Assembly: GCA_033977485.1 (NCBI GenBank)
Contig: CM066989.1
Span: forward strand, 94,569,887 to 94,633,886
From: Hydrangea macrophylla
Taxonomy: Eukaryota > Streptophyta > Magnoliopsida > Cornales > Hydrangeaceae
Direction: 5' to 3'
Length of the DNA stretch: 64,000 bases
Positions within the stretch are counted from its first letter, which is position 1, and every line of letters starts with the position of its first letter. The notes beneath the pieces were generated by a model. The model was not told where the DNA came from. It saw only the letters and a program-made list of their open reading frames with translations, and made no database searches. A program made the translations under genes and the position numbers. Positions 35,020 to 45,356 of this stretch are shown piece by piece.

Positions 35020-37881
35020 TCAACCACGACCCCGACCCCGGCCGCGAGAAAGACGAGTCGTGCGTCTGAGAGGTTCCTCCTCTGACTCAGTCCCGCTGCC
35101 TCCACCAGTCCCGCCACGTCCGCCACTACCGCCGCCTCGGCCTCTGCCACCGCTAGTACCCTCGCCGCCACCTCCGGCGCGCCCAACACCGCTACCTCCA
35201 GAGGCATCGCTGAGGGGGATGCCGAACTGCTGGAGACGCTGCTGGAGCTGCCCCACCTGCTGGGACAGGGCTCTAATCTCCTCTGCCTGAAAGAAAAGAA
35301 GGTAAGTCCGGAAAGCATTAAAAGAACAAACAAAAAGAATAAAAAAGGGGGGTAGAAGATCGTACCTGGGCCCTCAACTGAACTGCAGCAGTCGCCCGAG
35401 CTCCCTCAGCCTGGAAACAAGAACCAAGAATAAAGATTAGTAAGAAAAAATGCAATCCCAGTCCGAAGTAGGAATGGAGATGAACTTCTTACCATCCACT
35501 CGCGCCCAAGAACCCACTATCGCACGCTATGGGCATACGTCAGGCCCTCCTCCGCGTAAGCACGCGGGACAAGGTCGTAGTGAATAGGAATGGTGGGGGC
35601 GCCCTGTGAAAGTCGGGGGATCGTCGTCACGTGGGGCTCGCCAAATGAGACGGTCGACATGGTCCAGTCCCACTCAGGTAGGCCAGGAGGACGGACCGCA
35701 GCAGGAACATGCTGCAAACAGAAGTAGTAAGGCATGGGTAAGGAATAAAAGGAGAACTCACAAAAATAATAAAGGAATCGTTTACTCACCCGAGTCACTT
35801 CCATCAGCGGGAAGTTCGGCATCAGCTTGGCGGCATGGAAAGCCGCATATCCTGACGGATCGTCCAAAAAGCCGTGGATACCAAAGCCAGCTCGAGCAGC
35901 CGTGAAATCACCGCCCTGAAGTGTGTCTGTGGCCCTCATAGACTCGGGAGGAGGGAACGACACAAAGAACCCCGGGGCCGCTATAGACTGCCGGGTCACT
36001 CTCTGTCCCAGGTACCACGCCATACCCTCTGACCCACCATCAAGAAGTCGCCGCATCAGGTCATACCCGGCCGACTCTCGAATCCCCGCACCAGTCTCAG
36101 GCAACACCAGGAGCCACGGCTGCCAGCGTACGTGCTCCTCCCTCAGGTTCGTCAGGAAGTTCCTGAATGAAACGAAATCGTGGGCCCCGGTCTTCCGCCC
36201 GAACCTGTCCTTCGTCCACTTCAGCCCCTGGGGCATGACGAGGGCGTCAGCAGCACGTGTCTCAGGAGACATCATACGGAGATACTCATGGGACCAAATC
36301 TGTAATAAAAGAGAGAGAAAGGAAAAGGGGAGATTAGTATCGCAATGTAAATAAATTTTCGAAAGTAAAATAAGCGATGGAATGTAAAAATAAAAAATAT
36401 ATATACCTCCCACGCTCTCCAATACCCACTGGTAGCAGTCGACCTGTACCCCGGGAGATGTCACTCATATGCCTGTACAGGATGGCTAATCCTGTACCAA
36501 CCCAGTCAAACTCCGCAACCCGACCCAAGTGCTCAAGAGATGCTACCAAGGAAACGGAGACCCGATCACCCTTGGTGCTCAACAGCGAGCACCCCAGCAT
36601 GTACATCAAAAAGCCTCGGGCCATCTGCTCGTCGGTAAAGCCGGGTTTCCCTCGGAACGTGTCCATGAACCACCGAGTTGTAACCAAGGTCTCCTCTGGG
36701 TCTACTCCTAGCAGCGGCTCCACCTGATCCCACTCCTGGTCTGTAAGGCATCGCAGGGGCTCTCCTCCGAATGGAATCCCCGTGATCATGCTGAAATCCA
36801 ACGGGGTCAAAGTCATCTCGCCAAAGGAAAAATGGAAGGTACTCGTAGTATCCCACCACCGCTCGGCCAGCGCGTGCATCTGCTGCAAGTCGTTGGAGCT
36901 CTTCGTCAAGAGTTTGACGAAGTCTCCAAACCCTGCTGCGTCCACCAGAGCCCTCACAGTCAGGCTCAGCTCGGTGTACCACTCGTGGCCATGTGCAAGG
37001 CTGCCATGGCCCTTCAGCACTTTGGGCTGCAGCTGCAAGAAAGAAACACAAGATTTGTTGTTAGAGAATGAATAAGAGAAGAAAGCAATAAAGAAGGAGA
37101 TAAGTAATAAATAAAAGAAAAGAAAATCTAGAAGTGTTCATATAGGATTTCACAAGTAAGGCACTCGTTTGCATTTAAGAGAAAATGAATAAAAGAAAAC
37201 GCTCACAATTTTAGCGAGGTCTCGAAAAGGAAAGAAAAGAGAAAGAGTAGTTTTTGTCCACCTTCTTTGAAAACATGCATATATAAGTTTTAAAGAGATT
37301 TTGGGCCCCGAAAGAGTTTGGTTGCGAAAAGGAATGCGTGATTGCAAACATTCAAGAATCAATTTGTGAATAATAAAATGGCATTAGAAATGCTCGAGAA
37401 AAACTCGCCAGGGCAGTAAATACAGGAAAAGGTTCGTGATCTCATTTCCACGAGCATTGGATTCTTTGTTCACAAGCAATGTTTGAGATTCCGATTAAAT
37501 GGCTTTCAAAAGCTTTTGTAAAAAAGACGAGGGAGAAAATAAGGATAAGTGCTCGAAAAATTCAAGCGTTACATGTGAAATAAAAATTAAAATGAAATTT
37601 CTTTACAAAGAGCATGTAATAAAGCATCCAAGACGCTCGAAGGCGCCACAAGCATGACATTTGGAATAGGGTATCTAAAAGTTGTGACAATTCTACGTTA
37701 CATTCACAAGGAGGAAGAAATACGAGAAAGAAATACGAGAAATAAATAAAAAGGGAGCGTTTACCTCGCGCTTGTACGCGCGGGCTGACAAATGCTCATC
37801 AGGGTCCCTCAATAAGAGAGTAGCGTCCGGATGATGGGTGGCCGTATACTTGGCCTTCTTCTTCCTAGAACCGCTCGCCAT
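35020..37881 (-). pseudogene. Antisense accessory gene B of the Tat element: six-exon plant mobile domain gene
   Basis: Exons (minus): 37881-37765 (ATG, 39 codons), 37032-36407, 36299-35790, 35711-35493, 35410-35366, 35286-35020. Every intron has GT..AG, and all junctions are phase 0 except after exon 2, which is one base short (626 nt). The protein starts with a basic stretch. Next is a PMD core (ERWWDTTSTFHFSFGEMTLT..ITGIPFGG), the form known from MAIN/MAIL1 relatives. Then come WSHEYLRM, a glutamine/leucine coiled segment, and an RG/GG-rich tail ending RGRGRG. Two lesions: the missing base near 36425-36431 and an in-frame TAG at 35517-35519 in exon 4 (likely CAG to TAG). About 594 codons originally. 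PMD proteins of the host act in the nucleus; the role of retroelement copies is unknown. Confidence 0.8.
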
Positions 37882-38104
37882 AACCTGTCAAAAAAAAAAG
37901 AGAGGGATCCGTGTGTTAAAATTCATGAAAATTCAGAAAAACTACCAAATAAAAGAGTTTGATCGAGTCTTGATCAAAAAGAACATACCTATGAATGTCG
38001 TGGATCAATACAGAAGCAAAGAAAGGATGGGGGAAAATTTTTCCAGAGAGATTCCGAGATGAAGAGAGTAAGAGAATGAGAGAAATGAAAAGAACCCCGG
38101 CGGT
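37882..38104 (-). promoter_or_regulatory. Presumed 5' region of antisense gene B
   Basis: About 220 bp between the palindrome array and the ATG at 37881. The minus strand is pyrimidine-rich (CTCTC and TTTC runs at 38050-38085), as in many plant leaders. No clear TATA box is seen. Confidence 0.35.
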
Positions 38105-38262
38105 TTAAGCCACTGCCGCTCAAACGCGGCACTCGTTTTTTCGTGCACGGCAGTCGGTCAACTACCGCGCGGCACTCGCCGAGTGCCGCAACGGCACTCC
38201 GTGACTGCCACACGGCAGTCACGGACTGCCGCACAAAATCGCGTGTGCCGCGATTAAGTCGG
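38105..38262. repeat. GGCACT/GGCAGT palindrome array before antisense gene B
   Basis: About a dozen half-sites, including CGGCACTCGCCGAGTGCCG (38169-38187) and CGGCAGTCACGGACTGCCG (38213-38231). The last one is also found in the LTR array. It lies 225-380 bp upstream of the gene B start codon. Confidence 0.85.
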
Positions 38263-38409
38263 TTCAAAGATATTTGCTTTCCCCCCAAAAATTCAAATCA
38301 AGTCCCGAAAATTGAATTTGAGCCCCCCAAAGTGTGCTCTCATGGCACTCTTTGACCCCGGTTCTGTTACTAGGTCTAAATCGACTACAAATTTCAAAAT
38401 GTAGGTATA

Positions 38410-38560
38410 AATTTGAGCCTGTAGGCTCCCAACTCCCAGAAATTGAAAATATAATTCGAGCCTGTGGGCCCCAAAATTCAAAAGATGAAATCCTAGCCCG
38501 CGGGCCCCAATTTTTGAAAATATAAAGTAGATTTTTAGCCCGCGGGCTCCCGAACTTTGA
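38410..38560. repeat. Short repeat with AGCCCGCGGGCT palindromes
   Basis: Four imperfect units about 37-44 bp apart: GAGCCTGTAGGCTCCC, GAGCCTGTGGGCCCC, AGCCCGCGGGCCCC, AGCCCGCGGGCTCCC. AT-rich spacers contain (A)AATT..GAAAAT. It adjoins the 60-bp array. Confidence 0.75.
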
Positions 38561-38572
38561 AAATTTAATTCC

Positions 38573-39262
38573 CGGTTTTCGCAACGGACTTGCGTTAACC
38601 CTCGTTTTGCGAATATAATGGATTCATATTCCCGGTTCTCGCAACGGACTTGCGTTAACCCTCGTTTCGCGAATATAACGGGTTTATATTCTCGGTTTTC
38701 GCAACGGACTTGCGTTAACCCTCGTTTTGCGAATATAACGGATTTATATTCCCGGTTTTCGCAACGGATTTGCATTAACCCTCGTTTTGCGCATATAACG
38801 GATTTAAATTCCCGGTTTTCGCAACGGATTTGCGTTAACCCTCGTTCTGAGAATATAACGGCTTTATATTCCTGGTTCTCGGAACGGACTTGCGTTAACC
38901 CTCGTTTCGCGAATATAACGGATTTAGATTCCCGATTTTCGCAACGGATTTGCGTTAACCCTCGTTCTGAGAATATAACGGCTTTACATTCCCGGTTCTC
39001 GCAACGGACTTGCGTTAACCCTCGTTTTGCGAATATAACGGATTTATATTCCCGCTTTTTGCAACGGATTTGCGTTAAACCTCGCTTTTTGAATATAACG
39101 GACTTATATTCCCGGTTCTCGCAACGGATTTGCGTTAACCCTCGCTTTACGAATATAACGGATTTATATTCCCAGTTCTCGCAACAGGATTTGCGTTAAC
39201 CCTCGATTTGCGAATATAACGGATTTATATTTCCGGTTTTCGCAACGGATTTGCGTTAGTCC
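38573..39262. repeat. 60-bp tandem array near the 3' end of the Tat element
   Basis: About 11.5 copies of exactly 60 bp, broken only by a one-base insertion near 39186. Each unit contains CCGGTTTTCGCAACGGA, TTGCGTTAACCCTCG and AATATAACGG. Units differ by 2-8 bases. Because 60 is a multiple of three, the array yields a 193-codon repetitive frame that I regard as incidental. Tandem arrays in the 3' part of Tat/Ogre elements are known and can seed satellite DNA. Confidence 0.95.
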
Positions 39263-39484
39263 TCTAGATCAAATCAAAAGCACTTTCATGACTCCTGTAA
39301 CAGATTTTTGCATGAAAAATCTTCCCTGACTAAATGCGCATCGTACGTAGGGAAAACATGATAAGCATGACATTTACACAACCAGGTCAATTCAGAAAAC
39401 ACCATTGCATGGCACTTGCATCACGACAGGATAAGTGCATCCATCCGTATGACTACTTGCGTTTGTGAAATGTTCGACCCATAC

Positions 39485-39528
39485 CTGAACTACGCTTTGG
39501 TCTGATTCCCGACGGGATACGTAGGCAG
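39485..39528 (+). repeat. Second copy of the GATACGTAGGCA motif
   Basis: It matches 32754-32799 at most positions (TGAACTACGCTT..TCTGATTCCCG..GGGATACGTAGGCA). It lies about 165 bp before the 3' LTR, so the two copies bracket the accessory block. Confidence 0.7.
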
Positions 39529-39679
39529 CTCTCCATGAAGCACGACCATTTGGAATTTCGTTGCCCACCTTTTTTTTGCAACGCATTTTTTACCTAAATC
39601 CGACAGTCTGGTCAAAAGGCTTGTCTTCACACAGGCTTTGACATTCACTTATGGGACGCGTTGCTCCACAAGCTCTGTC

Positions 39680-39693
39680 AAAGACGGGCAAAC
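39680..39693 (+). other. Polypurine tract of the Tat/Ogre element
   Basis: AAAGACGGGCAAAC directly before the 3' LTR start TG. GGGCAAAC before TGTAGACACC is the form I recall for this lineage. Confidence 0.7.
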
Positions 39694-42659
39694 TGTAAAC
39701 ACCCCAATTTTGACCGATCGTCGAATTTAGGAGAGTGTCACCTCCGTATCCGATGATGACAAGGACCGAAAAATTGAAGCATTCCAAGCTCTTCAGAAAA
39801 TCTCCAAAACGCGATAAAATTTCACAGAAAGAGGAAAAATACCAAGTATTTAAGAGAATTCAGGTATAAGACATGATTTTTGGAAGGGATCTTCAAGAAT
39901 AATTTGTTTCAAAAGGGGGGAAGACCTAAAAAGGGGAATCTCAGTTAAAAAACGGCACACGGCGGAAGCCGCGACACTCACTGAGTGCCGCACGGCAGTA
40001 AGGGAATGCCGTTCCGGCACTAACCAAGTGCTGCGCACAAATTCTGAATGCCGTTCACTTTTAAAGTCTGTATTTTGCAGAGCAATACGTATGCGTATGC
40101 GAATAAGAACAAAAAACTGATAAAGTAAGACTGACAAAAACGCGGCAATCCATTAAATTACCGCGACACTGGATGAATGCCGCGCGGCGGTCACGAAGTG
40201 CCGCAACGGCAGTCATGAACTGCCGCAACGGCAGTCACGGACTGTCGCGACAGTCCCTGGACTGCCGCGCTGGGCAGCAGTCTGACTAATTTCAGAAAGT
40301 ACACATTGTACCACCAAATGAGAGAATTATACCTGTTTTTTGCTCCGAAATTCACCAAAAATACCTGGTATTTTTTGCCTATAAAAGAGAGGGGATCTTC
40401 TTTGTAAAAAAAAAAAACCAAGAGAGAAAATATTGGAGAGGAGAAAACACATATTCACCAACATTTTCTAGAGTTGAAAGAAAGAAGAGCTTGGAAGATC
40501 TTCAAAGGAGAGAAACTTTGAGGATAATTTGGAGGTGATCCTCTAATCATAGATTGTTTTTTTATATACCATCTCTTCCCTTTGAAATTCTAATCTAAAA
40601 AAAATTTGCTATCTTCTATGTTTATTAAGTAAACTTAGGAGTTTATTTTGTTTCCAATGCTTTCTTCCATTTTCTTGCTTATGTTTCTCTCTTGAAGGCC
40701 TTAGAGATCTCCAATATCTCTCTTGACCTCTTGAGCATAATCCTTGAACCCCATGTGAGCTTATGCTTTACATGGAAGTCAAGGTTTGATCATCATTTCT
40801 TATCTTATAGAGCAAGTAGATGGGTCTAAGTCCATAACCATGACTTAGGTCCTCTAGCTTGATGTTTCATGGAATCCTTTCCATATTCCTTTGAGACTTC
40901 TAAGTATTATTCATGTCTTCATCTCCCAATGATCAACAAATGATAAGAGAAAATAGTTTGGAGTCTAGACCCATTTCCATGGTTTAGATTCCTTGTCTTG
41001 AGATTTCATGAAGTCCATATCATACTTCATTTGAAATCCACAAATGTAAAGATCTCTAATGACCATCAAATGGTAGAAAAGATAGTTTAGTTAAGTCCAA
41101 CTTCATGGTTTAATAGTTGGGGTTAACAAATAAATGTTGAACTTAAAAAATAAAAACAGTGAGTTCACAAACTGTTTTTGATCAAAGATTTTTAGTTCGA
41201 AATCTAACCGTTGAAATCAAGCGAAACCAGCGGGAAAGTGTCAATAACACAACATTCTACCACTGTAATTTTTGTTTTAAGGTGGTTACGTGTTTAGAAT
41301 GGTTTGGCCATGAGTTTTGTGAAGAAACAACAATCTGTCCGGAATTTCAGAATAGTTTCAGAACAGTAAAACGTTTTTGAAATTGGTAAATCAGAGTTTT
41401 AATAAGGTGTTTGTGACCCAAAATAAATTTTCCCATGTAGTTTAATGTGTTAGGAAAACCCCCTAAAAAGAACGAAGCATTTCTCATTTTTTTTACTATT
41501 TTTAGAAAATCATACAAGATCTCTGGACAGAGAGTTGCAAAATCCTGAGTGAGGTCTAGTATTTTCAGTATTCCCGGAGATCTAACCGTTGAAACCTCGA
41601 TTTTCTTTTTGGGTTAGAAACTAGACTCACAGAGGCATAACATATCCAAAAATCATTAAGATCCAACCGTTGAAAGTATTTTATTCCTATTTTTGAACGT
41701 CTGGTCTGCTCTCTGTAATTCCTAAAAAAAACTGCTACTATTTTGTCTAATCTTATTCGTTTTAACTCAAATGGTCTCCTAGTGTCTTGAAACCCAAATC
41801 ATGTTTTGAATAATGATAATTTAGCTTAAATCCAGAGGTTAAGTGATCCAAGTTAATGAATAAATTCATATCTCATTCTTGTTCATAATCATTCATTCAT
41901 TCACATACATTGATGTTTATAATTAGAACTAGTTCTTGGATAAACTTGGACTTAGTTGAATCCAATTGAACATGACTTAGGATTAATTATTCTTTGATAT
42001 TATATCTTGTCTAAGGCATATGAACTAACCCTTTGTTTTGTAGCGCTATTGAGGTACAACTTTCTCAACCCTTCTCTAGTTTATTGCATTACTTGATTTT
42101 AATTTATTTTTTTTACTTAATGCGCGACACCTTAGAATTAGGACTTGCTTTACTTGTATATATGGATTAGAGACTCTTTTTCCTAGGTTTTGTTTAAAGT
42201 GCATGCATTGCACGTTTAATACCGCTGCTGGATCCCGGGTAAGCTCTCTTGTTCCCTATTGCACATCATATTGCTTGCTATTTGACATATGTGGTTTATG
42301 AATGATATTTTTGTCATTAACAATTTTACACCCTTTGGACATGCTTTTGTGATGTATATGTATATATGTATTAGTTGAGGGCATGCTTAGATTAATAAAT
42401 TCGATTAAAAGGATGTTGAGTAGAGGCCTATCGTAAGATAGGATGAGAGAGGGTGTTTTAGTCCGACGGGCTCCTTCCTCTCTCATTCCATAATCCCCGG
42501 ACCCAGTTAATTTCTGGTTTCGCAAAAGATTAGTTTCCTTTTAAATGGTTTCTTAATTTTTCCTTTTAAAAATTAAGTGGCGACTCATTTGTTTTGTTTT
42601 TGAAACTTAGAAAAGATTTTAAGAAAAGCTGTGGGTAAGTCAAACCTGCGATATCCACA
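39694..42659 (+). repeat. 3' LTR of the Tat/Ogre element
   Basis: 2966 bp, TGTAAACACC...ATATCCACA. The copy of the palindrome array is at 39949-40277 and the TATA at 40380. Changes from the 5' LTR include several C/T or G/A transitions, two of them inside palindrome half-sites. Confidence 0.95.
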
Positions 42660-42848
42660 ATACTGGGAAAATTCATGGTGCTACACTATGTGGTTCTTGT
42701 ATGAGTTCGATATCCATTCATTTTAATCAGAGTAGTCAGGCCACATGGGAATTTTCATGTATTAATAGAAGTACTGAGTTTAAGTAGGTTTGATAAGTTC
42801 TGGGAATGGTATGTAGGAAGACGCCTGGTCATGATATGCGTCACATGC

Positions 42849-43142
42849 GGTGGATGGGTTATATCCTTAACGAGCAGTGAGCGGGGCCATGTAGTCCTAA
42901 GGTAACCAGATGATCCATGTTATATCCTTAACGAGCGGTGGATGGTTTATATCCTTAACGAGCGGTGGATGGGGGATCACAGGTACATAGCGATAAGTCG
43001 TGGCAATAGATTTAATGTGTTATTATTCAAAGTGTTGTATCCCTGACAGGCGGTGGATGGTTTATATCTTTAACGAGCGGGGGATGGACTAACGTGGAGT
43101 CCATGAATGCGGTGGATGGTTTATATCCTTAACGAGGAATGG
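42849..43142. repeat. Tandem repeat GGTGGATGGTTTATATCCTTA in an LTR
   Basis: Five to six copies of about 27 bp (GCGGTGGATGG plus TTATATCCTTAACGAG), some adjacent and others separated by unique sequence. The same repeat occurs inverted at 49083-49373. Confidence 0.8.
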
Positions 43143-43430
43143 ACAGAATGATGGTATGTCTATATATGTGAAACGATTGAGTCTGTTCTTTCTAGACAGA
43201 GTATGTGGATTATCGGTCTCAGGATAACAAGACGATAAGGGTTGAATTACGACGATTGGAATACAGAAGAGATACTATTTAGTAGAACTATATCTTATGA
43301 CTTCAATAACTCGTTATATGTTATATCATTAATACCCTGTAAGTTTTTATTCACTCAGCTCTCAGTAAGCTGACGGCCGTTATTGCCTGGACATTCCTCC
43401 GTCTAGATTACCCTGTCCTTTTTAATGCAG

Positions 43431-43548
43431 ATAATGGAGCTTGTGATGATAGCTACTACCCGGAAGGGGAATACGAAGAGGATGGCCCCACTGACACCGG
43501 TTATGCCGAAGAAGGCTATTATACTAATGACTACCCTTACGCTAGTTG
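43431..43548 (+). other. Conserved Tyr/Asp-rich peptide-coding segment inside the LTR
   Basis: After a pyrimidine-rich run ending TTTAATGCAG (like a 3' splice site) comes an open segment. It reads YYPEGEYEEDGPTDTGYAEE, then GYYTNDYPYAS, then a TGA stop at 43546-43548. The related LTR preserves the same C-terminus and stop at 48611 despite an upstream shift. It may be a terminal exon; its function is unknown. Confidence 0.45.
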
Positions 43549-43850
43549 AAGATCTGAAGATAGTTTGTCTAGTTTATGTTTAAGCTTTATATTCCTATCG
43601 AACTTTGTTAGTTAACGGGTACTTGGGCATATGTTGTCTCCAGACCTGTTGCGATCCTGTGGACCCCACTCTGATGAATTGTAATAATTAGAACTGTCTT
43701 ATATTTCAGCTGATGTTATTACTGTTCATGTTGGTTTAGTTAGACTAGCACTGCGTGTTGTGGATAATTAGTGACTTTCACTTGTCATTCCCTATGGACC
43801 CAAAAAGAAAATTTATTTTTCTCTATTTTTGTTATTCCGGGGCGTGACAT

Positions 43851-45356
43851 TTAATTTCAACCAAATTTCATATTCCAGCTCCTCAAAGTAAGAGCTTTGT
43901 TTTGATATCTCTTAGGACCCGTTTGGTTAAGTTTTTATAAAAACCCAAATGTTGAAATTTTGGAGAAAATGCATGTAAACTTGTAGGAATCGCTTGAAAT
44001 TCGAGATCCGACATTTAATTGGTCCCTTAGTTCATCATTCAAAGTTATAGGACAATAGCACGAGGTATAGATTCTATACCTATGAATTATATGGAATTTA
44101 CATGTTTTGAATATCGAGTTGATATTTTGGATCCGGGCGAAATTCATGTATTACTTAGGCCCATTAATTATGCACGTGAAACTGCGATAAAAGCACGTAT
44201 ATGTGATTATATGAGCATGCTATGTGTCTATATGGGTTGAAAGGGGGTTAGGTGCACTTTCATCTGGGGCAAGCTCCTCGATGTTGGAGGATTATAGCAG
44301 CGACGGCTATTGTCCATGGTTTGGGAGAAGGCCTAGTTAGGGCACTGGATGAGTGGTAGGGAGAAGGCCCTCCACGACATCAATTCCATCATTTCATTAC
44401 CGGATGAATGCGCACTACTCTCCCTAGAAACCATTTTTGATGTGTTTGATATGTTAAGGCATGAATTGTCATATAAGCATATGTTTAGAATTATACACTC
44501 AACATATAGTTAAGCAGTGGAGATTTACTCCATTGCAAGTGAACGAAAGAAAGGAAAGAAGAAGCGTAAGGAGTGAGACTGCGGGAGCGACGGGGATCCT
44601 TCTCTTGTATATATTTTTGTTTTCAATTCCAAATGATGTAAAATGCAGTTTTGAGAAGTTAGAACTATTAACTTTAACTTGGGAGATTTGGAATGGCTTA
44701 GAAGGTTGTAATATGTCATAAAACTCTTTTGGTTATGTTGTAATGAATCCGAACTCATGGATTCGTGTTTTGAATGCTTAACTTGTCAAACTCGGATTTT
44801 GGAGACATGTAATAGAACTTTTATGTTTTAAGCCAAAAAAGCCTTAGCTTATTCCGTTATTAATTCTTTTCGTAGATTATCATGTCTTAAAGATGTTCTT
44901 AAAAGCCTAGCATAGATGGTGAAGTTCAAAATAATGTAAACATGTTTGGTGGAATAATAGGAGTGAAGGTTGTTTGATCCTTAGCAAAATTCTGCAGCTT
45001 AGGTGGGATTCTGCTAAAGGGTCATTCGACCGGTCGAAGGGGGTCGTTCGACAGGTCGAAATGACCCCTGCAAGAAATCTTTTTATACCCTTTTCAAAAA
45101 TAAATTAAATATTTTGATTGGTTCTTAGGGTACCTTTGGGACCCCTTTTAACATATATTCATTCGGTTCGAAATATAATTACGTTTTCAATTTTATATGG
45201 ATATTATAACTCGGAAGGCATAGTTTCCAAAAGTTTTAAATACTCCATGTAGTTTTAAGTTCTTTTTCTGCTCTGCATAGTTATTTAATGGACTGGATAA
45301 GCCTTGGTGGCGTGCAACATGTCCTATTTCTGCCCGTAGCAGGATGGGTCGTGACA
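43851..45356 (+). mobile_element. Right part of an LTR related to the solo LTR at 3744
   Basis: It ends GGATGGGTCGTGACA at 45356. It is homologous to about 4385-5831, sharing the blocks around CAGTGGAGAT..ACTCCATT and GGACTGGATAAGCCTTG. The left part is missing because the 43850 LTR inserted in it. It sits inside the protease gene of the minus-strand element, so it is a solo LTR or the 3' LTR of an element beyond the left edge. Confidence 0.75.
45025..45060. repeat. TTCGACCGGTCGAA palindrome pair
   Basis: A perfect TTCGACCGGTCGAA (45025-45038) and a near copy TTCGACAGGTCGAA (45047-45060). They lie where the homologous solo LTR carries its CAGTCGACTGG array. Confidence 0.85.

Larger units (their letters stand above)
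8065..42659 (+). mobile_element. Giant Tat/Ogre-lineage LTR retrotransposon, 34.6 kb with nested Athila
   Basis: It is flanked by the 5-bp duplication ATACT (8060-8064 and 42660-42664). Order: 5' LTR, primer-binding site, leader, gag-pro, RT, RNase H, second RNase H, integrase, two antisense genes, 60-bp tandem array, polypurine tract, 3' LTR. The second RNase H after the first, the VDNGS protease and the G-patch-like segment place it in the Tat/Ogre lineage. Without the 13.9 kb Athila insertion it is about 20.7 kb, typical of that lineage. About 16 substitutions and one length change separate the LTRs by eye (roughly 0.5%), so insertion was recent. Stops in gag-pro-pol make this copy non-autonomous now. 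Confidence 0.93.
42665..43850 (+). mobile_element. Right part of an LTR interrupted by the Tat element
   Basis: It ends CCGGGGCGTGACA at 43850. It is homologous, in inverted orientation, to the 48322-50591 LTR (shared tandem repeat, shared Tyr-rich peptide, shared terminus). Its left continuation is the 32 bases at 8033-8064, where the pieces rejoin at TTAGGTGGAT..GGGAAAA, as in the related LTR. Beyond 8033 it was cut by the insertion of the element with LTR 1605-8032. No primer-binding site follows it, so it is a 3' LTR or a solo LTR. Confidence 0.7.

Noticed and set aside
38618..39199. 193-codon repetitive plus-strand frame
   Set aside because: It arises because the 60-bp repeat unit is a multiple of three. 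No start context, domain or conservation beyond the repeat.
38573..39262. CRISPR-like regular array
   Set aside because: Units are contiguous and homologous over the whole 60 bp, with no unique spacers; the context is plant nuclear DNA.
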